DNA from: Maricaulis sp048270095
Lineage (GTDB): Bacteria; Pseudomonadota; Alphaproteobacteria; Caulobacterales; Maricaulaceae
Length of the DNA: 64,000 bases
Direction of reading: 5' to 3'
Assembly: GCF_048270095.1 (NCBI RefSeq)
Contig: NZ_JBLWTL010000012.1
Coordinates: forward strand, 1-64,000
Shown here in pieces: positions 52,151 through 60,161 of the stretch. The notes below the pieces were generated by a model that saw nothing but the letters and a program-made list of their open reading frames with translations, was not told the origin of the DNA and made no database searches. Each line of letters begins with the position of its first letter. Within the stretch, counting starts at the first letter, position 1. Both the position numbers and the translations under genes were made by a program.

Positions 52151-52914
52151 TCCTGGCGCTGGCGCTGCTCGCGGCCACGTCCCCCGCTGCGGCCGGGGCG
52201 TGGCCGCAGCCGCGCGGCGAAGGATTGATGATTACGACGACATTGTTTGATCGCGCTGACCTGTCCTTCGACGGTGCGGGGGAGCGGCGCGATGACGGGT
52301 ATTTCTACAAGGACGAGCTTGCCCTCTATCTCGAATACGGGCTGAGCGACCGATTGACCCTGGTTTCGCGGGCGGCCTGGCAGACCGTGGAACGCCGCAG
52401 GGGCCCCGATTTCGACAGTGCCCAGGGCTTTGCGGCCACCGAGATCGGTCTGCGCGGCGCGCTCTATTCCGACGCGCGGCAGGTGGTTTCGCTGCAGGCG
52501 ATGGTGATGCTGCCTGGTGAGGGCGAGAATATCTCCAATCAACCCCTGGGCGATGGCGGCAATGCCTGGGAGGTGCGAACGCTTTGGGGCGCGGCTCTCG
52601 CCGATGACTTGTTTGCCGACGCCCAGCTTGCCTACCGCCAGCGTGACGGTGTGTATTCAGATGAGGCGCGGTTTGACCTCACCCTGGGCTGGCAGCCGGC
52701 GCGCCGCTGGCATGTCCTGGCACAATCGTTTTCCGTCTGGAGTCTGGATTCGGCCCGGCCCGGGGTGCCCGAATTCGAGCAACACAAATTACAGTTTTCG
52801 GTTGGCCGCGAAATCGGGGCGGTCGAATGGCATATGGGTGCGACCATGACCCCGTCTGGACGCAATACGATCGAGGAGCGGGCGGTCTTCGTCTCGGTCT
52901 GGCGCCGTTTCTAG
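52147..52914 (+). CDS. Probable outer-membrane-associated beta-barrel protein
   Basis: About 255 residues. A signal peptide (LALALLAATSPAAAGA) leads to a region of alternating amphipathic strands with regular aromatic residues, ending VFVSVWRRF, the C-terminal aromatic typical of outer-membrane barrels. No named family is recognised. The start is uncertain: the frame has no ATG, GTG or TTG close to the signal peptide. I place it at a CTG overlapping the aldolase stop; ATG codons at 52018 and 51973 would add an implausible N-terminal stretch within the aldolase gene. Confidence 0.6.
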   Translation: MILALALLAATSPAAAGAWPQPRGEGLMITTTLFDRADLSFDGAGERRDDGYFYKDELALYLEYGLSDRLTLVSRAAWQTVERRRGPDFDSAQGFAATEIGLRGALYSDARQVVSLQAMVMLPGEGENISNQPLGDGGNAWEVRTLWGAALADDLFADAQLAYRQRDGVYSDEARFDLTLGWQPARRWHVLAQSFSVWSLDSARPGVPEFEQHKLQFSVGREIGAVEWHMGATMTPSGRNTIEERAVFVSVWRRF

Positions 52915-53414
52915 TCGCCCTGGGCGGTCGTCGCGGCCATATAGGCAATCACGTCCCGGCGATCCTCGGCATTGCGCAGCCCGACAAAGCTCATCCGGTT
53001 GCCCGGCACGAGTTCCCGCGGATTTTCGATCCAGGCGTCGAGCGTCTCCAGGTCCCAGATCAGCCCCGACTCGCGCAGGGCACGAGAATAACTGAAGCCC
53101 GCCGCACTGGCCGCCGGATGGTCGATCACATCATGTAGATTGGGTCCGACCGTATGCCGTCCGCCCTCATTGAGCGTGTGACAGGACTGGCAACGGCGAA
53201 ACTGGCGTTGCCCGTTGGCGAGGTCGGCACCGGATGTGGTGAGGGCGACGTCTTGCACGCTCGGACCAGTGTCCGGCGCAGGACGATCCGCGCTGCCCGG
53301 AGCGCTCACCGACTGGGCCGCAGCGGACGTGCTGGCTGGAGCGGCCGGGCCGGCATCATCGCTGCAAGCCGACAGGGCGAGCGCGGCGAGGACGGGCAAC
53401 AGAATTCGGGACAT
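52911..53414 (-). CDS. Class I cytochrome c, lipoprotein
   Basis: A 167-residue protein with lipobox LSACSD (Cys about 17), an Ala/Pro-rich linker, and a cytochrome c domain from about residue 60: haem attachment CQSCH, then GPNLHDV and the axial Met in PGNRMSFVGL. It would carry electrons at the periplasmic face, tethered to the membrane. GGAG lies eight bases before the ATG at 53414. Its stop shares CTAG with the stop of the convergent barrel gene. Confidence 0.92.
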   Translation of the reverse strand: MSRILLPVLAALALSACSDDAGPAAPASTSAAAQSVSAPGSADRPAPDTGPSVQDVALTTSGADLANGQRQFRRCQSCHTLNEGGRHTVGPNLHDVIDHPAASAAGFSYSRALRESGLIWDLETLDAWIENPRELVPGNRMSFVGLRNAEDRRDVIAYMAATTAQGD

Positions 53415-53620
53415 ATTTCTTCTCCGCTTGCGGCGTGAGTATCCGGTATAGTGCGACCGCGAGGCAATGCCATGTGGCAGCATGCCGCTCTCGGCCGCCT
53501 GCCAGGTTTGGCAGACGGAGATGCAATTTACCTTGCAGTGGAGCAGGATTTGGAGTTCCACATCGCCGATCAGGGACAATCGGTCCCTGGCGGGCTGGAT
53601 GGGTCGATCAAGAGGGTCGC

Positions 53621-54463
53621 ATGAATCGCGTTGACGAGCTCAAGGCTGTGATGATGTGTGGCGCCGGGCATTCCGGATCGACGCTGCTGGGCATGATCCT
53701 GGGCAGCCACTCACAGGCCTTCTACGCCGGTGAGGGCGCCAAGGTACGCAATCTCGGTGATGAGAGGAAGCCGCTGCGCAAGCGGGTTTGCAAGATTTGC
53801 GGCGAAGGCTGCGAGGTCTGGGCCGGGTTTCGCTGGGATCGCGACCGCCCGCTTTATGAACAGATTGCCGCCCACGTTCATCGCCCAGTCATCATCGATT
53901 CGACAAAAGACGAGGCTTGGATCGAAGCGCGTGCCGCCGAGATGAACCAGGCTGGAGGGCGGGCCTTTCTGCTTTTTCTGACCCGCGATGGCCGGGCCGT
54001 TGTCAATTCGCGGATCCGCAAATACCCCGATCGCGGTGCCGAGGCGCAGATCCTGCAATGGATGGGAAAAATGGAGTTGAGCAAGGCCTTGTTCGACCGG
54101 TTTGAGGGGCCCAAATTGCAGATCAGCTACGAAAATCTGTCGACCCGGACCGAGCACGAGGTGCGCCGGGTGTGCGAGATGATGCAGATCGAATTCGAGC
54201 CGGCCATGCTGCGTTTCGCCGAACAGTCGCACCATGTGCTGGGCGGTAATAGCGGCACCCAGTTCATCGCTGCGAAAACGCGGTTTGACGATCCCGACGA
54301 GGCTTTCGTCAGCCTGACGGACCGTACCAGTGCCTATTACGAGAATCATTCCGGCGGGATTGAACTCGATTTGCGATGGAAGCAGGAGCTTGATCCTGCG
54401 CATCTGGCTTTGTTTGAAGATCTGGCCGGACCGTTGAACGCTCAGTTCAGTGTTGGAGCATAA
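53621..54463 (+). CDS. Sulfotransferase family protein
   Basis: A 280-residue cytoplasmic protein with the PAPS-binding elements of sulfotransferases: 5'-phosphosulfate loop CGAGHSGSTLLGM (residues 13-25) and 3'-phosphate region FLTRDGRAVVNSRIRK (about 115-130). A small Cys cluster, VCKICGEGC, lies near residue 47-55. The acceptor is unknown, probably a sugar or small metabolite. GAGGG precedes the ATG. It is followed within eight bases by a second sulfotransferase-containing gene. Confidence 0.85.
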   Translation: MNRVDELKAVMMCGAGHSGSTLLGMILGSHSQAFYAGEGAKVRNLGDERKPLRKRVCKICGEGCEVWAGFRWDRDRPLYEQIAAHVHRPVIIDSTKDEAWIEARAAEMNQAGGRAFLLFLTRDGRAVVNSRIRKYPDRGAEAQILQWMGKMELSKALFDRFEGPKLQISYENLSTRTEHEVRRVCEMMQIEFEPAMLRFAEQSHHVLGGNSGTQFIAAKTRFDDPDEAFVSLTDRTSAYYENHSGGIELDLRWKQELDPAHLALFEDLAGPLNAQFSVGA

Positions 54464-54470
54464 GCATATT

Positions 54471-55907
54471 ATGGCAAAAGTTGACCTGGTTTTCCGGCAG
54501 ATTGACGAGCGTACGCGCGACGTCGCCCTGGCCCTGGCGCAGGAGCATATCCGGCCGGAAAACACCTTCATCCTCGACGATGTTCGCCCCTTCACCGAAT
54601 GCGTCAACCAGATGCTCCGGATCGAGCATGATTGCGACTATGTGGTCTATGTCGACGCCGACTGCCTGATCCTCGAGGATATGCGCGCCTTCATCGATGC
54701 GTGCGATGCGCCCTATGTTGACGCCTATGTCAGTGACCGTTTCCGCGGGCGGCTGCATTGCGGCGTCCATATCACCCGCATTGATGTAGTGCGGGCGATG
54801 GCGGCGACGACAGTGCCCGAGAATGACCTGAAATACGTGCTGCGTCCGGAATCACGTCTGCGCAATCTGGCGATGAAGCCGATGGGGTCGAGCAAGCAAT
54901 TCCGCAATTTCGACATTCTGCACGACCATTTTCAGTCCTATCACCATGTCTTCATGAAATATGCCCTGCGCCAATTGCGCAGCCGCACCAAGGTCCAGTC
55001 GCAACGCCTGACACGCGCGATGCGGGCCTGGAAGACCGAAGACGGGGCGATGTGCGACCTGACCATGGCGCGCCATGCGGTCGAGTTCGCCCGCCAGGCC
55101 GTGCCGGCTTCGGCATCGCCCAAGCAGGTGCATGACTTCATCGAGGCCCTGCCGCAGCATGCCAGTGCCGAGATCGCGCGTCTGGGGCTTGAGGAGAAGG
55201 GCAGTTTTACCCGCGAGGAGCTGGACGCCTGGCTGGTGGAAAACCGCGGCCGCGTCGCCTATGGCCAGAGCGCCCAGAAGCCGAAAGTCTTCGGTCTCGG
55301 CCTCAGCCGTACCGGTACGCGCAGTCTGACGGGCGCCCTGCAAATGCTCGGTTTTGACTGCTCGCATTATCCGATCGACGAGGACACCTATATCGAGCTG
55401 TCCAACGCGCAGTATGACTTGACCCTGCTGCGCGATCTCGATGGGTTGACCGATATCACGACCATCCCCTTCTACCCGCATTTCGACAAATTCTATCCGG
55501 GCAGCAAATTCATCCTCACCGTCCGCGACAAGGATGCCTGGCTCGCCTCGTGTTCACGCCACTGGTATAATCGACCGGCCTTCAAGGACTTTGATGATCC
55601 CGATGAGGGCATCCATTTGCGGATGCGCCAATTCCTGCGCGCGGCGGTCTATGGCTGCTATAATTTCGATCCGGAACGCTTCTCCCATGTTTACGACGAG
55701 CATGTCCGTTCCGTGATGGCGTATTTCAAGGACCGGCCCGACGATCTTCTGATCATCGATATCTGTTCCGGTGAAGGCTTCAACAAACTGTCCGAATTCC
55801 TCGACCGGCCGGTCCCGGCGGCTCCTTTCCCGCACAAGGGGGCGGTCCTGTCGGCGATGATGACGGCCGAGGCCGAAGCCGAATCGCAATCGGCGCGTGT
55901 GGCCTAG
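54471..55907 (+). CDS. Glycosyltransferase-like and sulfotransferase fusion protein
   Basis: A 478-residue two-part protein. The N-terminal part (about 1-200) resembles a nucleotide-sugar transferase, with a DxD-type site in YVVYVDADCLILED (Asp62, Asp64). The C-terminal part (about 270-455) is a sulfotransferase with the P-loop FGLGLSRTGTRSL and LTVRDKDAWLASC as 3'-phosphate region, ending in APFPHKG typical of the RTGT-type family. A helical, charged linker joins them. The start at 54471 is preferred; a TTG at 54450 overlaps the upstream gene. Making and sulfating a glycan with one protein is the inferred role. Confidence 0.75.
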   Translation: MAKVDLVFRQIDERTRDVALALAQEHIRPENTFILDDVRPFTECVNQMLRIEHDCDYVVYVDADCLILEDMRAFIDACDAPYVDAYVSDRFRGRLHCGVHITRIDVVRAMAATTVPENDLKYVLRPESRLRNLAMKPMGSSKQFRNFDILHDHFQSYHHVFMKYALRQLRSRTKVQSQRLTRAMRAWKTEDGAMCDLTMARHAVEFARQAVPASASPKQVHDFIEALPQHASAEIARLGLEEKGSFTREELDAWLVENRGRVAYGQSAQKPKVFGLGLSRTGTRSLTGALQMLGFDCSHYPIDEDTYIELSNAQYDLTLLRDLDGLTDITTIPFYPHFDKFYPGSKFILTVRDKDAWLASCSRHWYNRPAFKDFDDPDEGIHLRMRQFLRAAVYGCYNFDPERFSHVYDEHVRSVMAYFKDRPDDLLIIDICSGEGFNKLSEFLDRPVPAAPFPHKGAVLSAMMTAEAEAESQSARVA

Positions 55908-55913
55908 ATCATC

Positions 55914-57236
55914 ATGTCCAGCTCCGGTCGGTCAGAGCATGCCGTGACGCCGCCGCTTCCCGGTTTTGCCGAGGCCGCCGGCCATGCCTGGCGGACGCTT
56001 GGCCTGACCTGGTCAGCCAGCCGTGGCCTGACGATCCTGATTGCCGGCCTGACCGTCTTCGTCGCCCTGCTGCCGGCGCTGGCGCTCTACCTGTCCAAAC
56101 TGGTGATGGATGGCGTCGTCACGGCCATGGACAGCGCCAGCCCCGCCGACCGGGATCTGGCCCTGATCTGGGTCGCGGCTGAAGCGGCCATTCTCGCCGT
56201 ATTGCTTGCAGCGCGGCGGTTGTTGACGTTTTACAAGACCCGCTTGCACGCCGAACTCGGCTTTGCCGTCACTTCGCTCATCCTGGGCAAGTCGGCGGCG
56301 CTGTCGCTGGCCCAGGTCGAGGACGCGGTGATCCAGCAGCAGTTCCTGCTGGCGCGGCAATACGCGGCCAGCCGGCCCTATAATCTGGTCAACCGCCTGT
56401 TCGATGCCGCCCAGCAGGGCCTGACCCTGGCTTCGGTCGCCGCCTTGCTGGCCGGTTTTTCGCCCTGGCTTTTCCTTCTGGTGGTCGCCGGCGGCCTGCC
56501 GCTCTTTATCGGCAATCTCCATTTCGCCGGCACGGCCTATCGCTTCTATACCGGCCGGTCGCCGCAAATGCGCGAGCGCAGCTATCTGGAAAGCCTGGTC
56601 ACGACCGAGGCCGCCGCGCGCGAGCGTCTGCATTTCGGTTTCGGCGATGAATTGCTGCGCCGTTATGGCGAGCTCTTCCACTCCCTGCATGCCGATGACA
56701 GCACCCTGCACGCGCGCCAGGCCTGGATTGCCTCGGCGCTGGGCGTGCTGAGCTCGGCCGTGTTTCTGGGCGGCAAGGTCTGGATCGTCTGGGTGACGAT
56801 TGGCGGCGCGATCTCGCTGGGCCAGATGGTGATGCTCGTTGGTCTGCTCAAACAGGGCCAGGCGAATGTGTCGTCCTTGATGGCGGCCTTCAATGGCGTC
56901 GTTGAGGATCTGCTCTATGTCGCCAATCTCTTCGCGGTGTTGGCCTTGCCCGGGGAGGATCGCAGCAGCGGTGCCGCCGCCGGGCCCGACCCGGCCGATG
57001 GTCTGCGCTTTGACGCTGTGAGTTACACCTATCCGGGCCGCAAACGCCCGGCGCTCGACGCGGTCAGTTTTCATCTCCCCCATGGCAGCCGGCTGGGCAT
57101 TGTCGGTGCCAATGGTTCGGGCAAGACGACGCTGGTGAAGCTCGCCACCGGCCTGTACGCGCCCGATAGCGGCCGCGTTACGCTCGACGGGCTGGATCTG
57201 CGGCACTGCCAGTGCCGCAGATCCAGCCCGCCATGA
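55914..57236 (+). pseudogene. ABC exporter, N-terminal fragment (permease and Walker A)
   Basis: Codes for about 440 residues: a six-helix exporter membrane domain (about 20-345) and the start of an ATPase domain with Walker A VGANGSGKTTLVKLATGL and the following GRVTLDGLDLRH. Homologues continue with about 20 residues that include the Q-loop; here the frame runs into a perfect inverted repeat and ends after 11 unrelated codons. The remainder of the ATPase lies in another frame from 57233. The transporter is very likely non-functional as read, or the read carries an assembly error. Confidence 0.85.
57189..57229. repeat. Perfect 20-bp inverted repeat with one-base centre
   Basis: GGGCTGGATCTGCGGCACTG at 57189-57208 is followed by C and then its exact reverse complement at 57210-57229. 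The left arm is the natural coding sequence for DGLDLRH; the right arm replaces the Q-loop segment. This is the signature of snap-back copying during replication, or of an artefact. Confidence 0.95.
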
Positions 57237-57721
57237 ATTACAAGCTGACCGCGCGCGACAATATCGCCGCCGGGATGGGGCTGGCCGAGACCGACGAGGC
57301 GAGCCTGTCCCGCGCTGCCCGGCTTGGCCTTGCCGACGAGCTGATCGCCGAATTGCCCGCCGGTCTCGACACACGTCTGTCGCGCCATTTCGTCGATGGG
57401 CATGACCTGTCCGGCGGTCAGTGGCAGCGCCTCGCCATGGCGCGGGCCTATCTCAATGAAGCCGCCGATATCCTGATCCTGGATGAACCCACCGCGGCCA
57501 TGGACCCGGCCGCCGAAGCCGAATTCATGCAGCGCCCGCTCGATGGCAAATCGGTGATCCTTATCTCGCACCGCCTGTCCAATCTGCGCCATGCCGACCA
57601 GATCATCGTGCTCGACAAGGGCAAGCTGATCGAGGCCGGCACCCATGACGCCTTGATCGCGGCGGGCGGGCTGTATGCGGATCTGTTCGAAAGCCAGGCG
57701 GATCCTTATCGCGAGGGGTGA
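57233..57721 (+). pseudogene. ABC exporter, C-terminal ATPase fragment
   Basis: About 162 residues beginning MNYKLTARDNIAAG, which is the sequence normally found just after the Q-loop. It holds the ABC signature DLSGGQWQRLAMARAY, Walker B ILILDEPTAAMD and the switch His in ILISHRLSN. It has no membrane or Walker A part and cannot hydrolyse ATP alone. Its 3' end overlaps the convergent MFS gene by 16 bases. Confidence 0.85.
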
Positions 57722-59070
57722 TGCTTGGCCTGGACTTCGTCCAGCGCGGCGGCAGCGGGAATCGCCAGCGCTGCCATCATTGCGAATAGCGCCAGCACGA
57801 CGCCGATGCCAAACCATTGGGCGATAGCGCCGAAAATGCCGCCGGCAAGCAGGAGCAGGCCGACGACCGAATTGCTGAGCGCGGTATAGGTGGCGCGGCT
57901 GTCAATATCGGCCATGTCGACGACATGCACCGAGCGCCCAAGCCGGACACCCTGGTGCGCGATCATCAGCACGAACAACATGACGGGCAGCAGGAATGTC
58001 GAGTTCAATTGCCCCGGCATGGCCAGAGCGGTGAAGGCGGCAACGCCATTGGCCAGCGAGGCCAGGCCTGCCGCATACATCAAGACCCGCCGCGTCGATT
58101 GATCCGACAGTCGTCCCCAGACATATGAACTCAGAAGGCTGGCGGCCGCTGCGGCGATCATGAACAGGCCCAGCGTGCCCAGCCCGCCCGGTTCGAGATC
58201 GCCGCTCAGGGCGATGTAGAAGGGTGGTGCAAGCGCTGTCGACAATAGCAGGACACGGGTGGCAATGAATTGCCGCAAGCGCGCATCGCTGCGCAATAGT
58301 TTGAGCTGCGAGAGGACGGCAGCAAAGCCGTCGATACCGCCTTCGGTGGCGCCGGGATATTCCCGGATCGAGCCGAACGCCACAGCCGCCAGGAACCACG
58401 CCATGCCGCCCAGAATGACGGCGCCGGCAACGACCGGCACGCTCAGCGGTATCAAGCCGGTCGAGTAGCCCAGCGCCAGCAGCAGTGTCGCGGCCGCAGC
58501 GATGCTCCCGGCAATTCCGCTGACCGAACCGCGGCGACCAATATCGACAGTTTTTGCCAACACGTCCTTATGGCTGATCGAGCACAGGCTGCGGCCGAGC
58601 GCGAAGGCAGTGATCAGGGCGATTGCGGCAAAACCGGCCGTGCGGCCCGACAGCGTCAGTCCGACGAGGCCGAAGGCGATGATGGCAGCGCCCTGCACCA
58701 GGCTGCCGGCGACATAAACCGTCTTTCGGATGCTTATTTGGCGGATCCGCGCCGAGATCAGCAATTGCGGCAACATGGCGAGCGATTCGCGTACGGGAAC
58801 CAACAGGCCGATCGCCCAGCTCGGTGCCCCGATCGCGTCGAGCAGCCAGGCCAGCACGAGCTTGGTATCGGCCAGCCCCTCGCCGACCCGCGTCAGACTG
58901 AGCGAGACCACATGCAGGCCGTAATTGCGCGGTTGTTCCCGGCATGCGGAATCCGGCAAATCGCGACACACCTGCGCCAGCTCGTCATCGCCAACCAGAA
59001 ATCCGTGACCTTTGGAGAAATCGCTCATCGGAAGCGGTGGTTTGCGGCGGTGTCGAGCTGTATCAGCCAT
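57706..59070 (-). CDS. MFS transporter
   Basis: A 454-residue protein with about 12 membrane helices in two halves; the N-terminal 35 residues are polar and cytoplasmic, then NYGLHVVSLSLTRVGEGLAD begins the first helix region. The loop YVWGRLSDQSTRR after the seventh or eighth helix is the MFS-like repeat motif. The substrate is unknown; its position after a sulfotransferase and ABC set suggests export of the same class of product. MSDFSKGHG at 59028 is an alternative start. Confidence 0.8.
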   Translation of the reverse strand: MADTARHRRKPPLPMSDFSKGHGFLVGDDELAQVCRDLPDSACREQPRNYGLHVVSLSLTRVGEGLADTKLVLAWLLDAIGAPSWAIGLLVPVRESLAMLPQLLISARIRQISIRKTVYVAGSLVQGAAIIAFGLVGLTLSGRTAGFAAIALITAFALGRSLCSISHKDVLAKTVDIGRRGSVSGIAGSIAAAATLLLALGYSTGLIPLSVPVVAGAVILGGMAWFLAAVAFGSIREYPGATEGGIDGFAAVLSQLKLLRSDARLRQFIATRVLLLSTALAPPFYIALSGDLEPGGLGTLGLFMIAAAAASLLSSYVWGRLSDQSTRRVLMYAAGLASLANGVAAFTALAMPGQLNSTFLLPVMLFVLMIAHQGVRLGRSVHVVDMADIDSRATYTALSNSVVGLLLLAGGIFGAIAQWFGIGVVLALFAMMAALAIPAAAALDEVQAKHHPSR

Positions 59071-59323
59071 GGCCCGGCAGCAAGGGTGCCCGCATCCGCG
59101 CCAGAGGTGGGGCCCGGTTCCCCACCTGAATTGGTCGGCGAATTCCGTATCGAATAGCTTAAAATCATGTCGCCCAACCGTGCTGAAAAGTCATTGCCAG
59201 ATGATTTGCGTGCGCAAGGATTAGGGCCGGATCAGCTGGCGCGGTCAACACTGATCGGCCCGCCTTGGCAAGTCGTGCGTAAACAGGCAGGCGGGCAGGA
59301 GATGAGCCTCCCGCTACGATCAA

Positions 59324-59399
59324 TGGTGCCGGCTGAGGGACTCGAACCCCCGACCCCCTGATTACAAATCAGGTGCTCTACCAGCTGAGCTAAGCCGGC
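59324..59399 (-). tRNA. tRNA-Thr (TGT)
   Basis: On the minus strand: acceptor GCCGGCT with AGCCGGC, D-arm GCTC/GAGC, anticodon stem CTGAT/ATCAG with TGT, T-stem CGGGG region closed around TTCGAGT, discriminator A and encoded CCA (76 bases). Confidence 0.96.
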
Positions 59400-59421
59400 C
59401 CGATTTCGATCGTCTGGGGCT

Positions 59422-59450
59422 CTGATAGCGGCAGTGACGGGATCTCACAA
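59422..59450 (-). promoter_or_regulatory. Candidate promoter of tRNA-Thr
   Basis: On the minus strand TTGTGA (59450-59445) and TATCAG (59427-59422) have the ideal 17-base spacing, ending 22 bases before the tRNA 5' end. Confidence 0.55.
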
Positions 59451-59597
59451 GGCTTCGCGGCAGGGCCACGATTGGCATGAGGGCGCGCGCGGTCCTTCAT
59501 TCAGCATTGGCGGTGCTTGAAGCGTCATTTTCCGGCCGCTAACGAGCGGCGGCAAGCGTTGGCGCGCGGAACCTGATCGGCCCCGCGCGCCGGGTGA

Positions 59598-60041
59598 TCA
59601 GGCGTATTCGGATTTGACGGCGACGCCGTCGAGGGCCGTCTGGACGATGGCGACGACGACGAAACCGACCAGAAGATGGGAGGCGTCGAGCACGAACAGC
59701 ATGAAGGGCTGCATTGCGTAGACAATGCCGTAGGCCAGCGTCGTCAGTGCGAAGCCGGCCCAGAGCAGGACGGCGCCCTTGATGGCCTCCATCATGCCGT
59801 CGCTGCCGAAGCGCTTCAGCACCAGGCCGATGAAGATGGCGGTGACCAGCGAAAGGATGAAGCCGTGCAGCATGCCGAACGCCATGTTTTCGTTTGCGGC
59901 GAGCATCTGCGCTTCGCTGAAGTCGTGCAGGCCGACCCAAAGATCGGTGAAGAACAGGCCGTAGAACAGAAAGCCGACAAAATAGAGCGCGATGGCCGAA
60001 GCGAGCACGGCGATGATGTTGAGACCGAGAATGCGCGGCAT
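59598..60041 (-). CDS. DUF1761 family membrane protein
   Basis: A 147-residue protein with four membrane helices and the DUF1761 pattern (N-terminal LNIIAVLASAIALYFVGFL, FYGLFFTDLW, then GMLHGFILSLV). The function of the family is not known. GGGGAGGAA lies eight bases upstream of the ATG at 60041, which is decisive against the long frame to 60596 that runs antisense to metG. It is divergent from metG across 120 bases. Confidence 0.88.
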   Translation of the reverse strand: MPRILGLNIIAVLASAIALYFVGFLFYGLFFTDLWVGLHDFSEAQMLAANENMAFGMLHGFILSLVTAIFIGLVLKRFGSDGMMEAIKGAVLLWAGFALTTLAYGIVYAMQPFMLFVLDASHLLVGFVVVAIVQTALDGVAVKSEYA

Positions 60042-60161
60042 TGGGTATTTCCTCCCCTTGTCAGGACGGCTATGTCTGCGCGTCCTGTGCGCGGGTTTTG
60101 ATACTCGCGCTTCAGGCGAATAGATATACACGCATTCTGCCGCAAAGAAGAAGTCTCCATC

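Noticed and set aside
56013..57374. 453-codon frame antisense to the ABC exporter
   Set aside because: The plus-strand permease and Walker motifs are unambiguous; the antisense frame has none.
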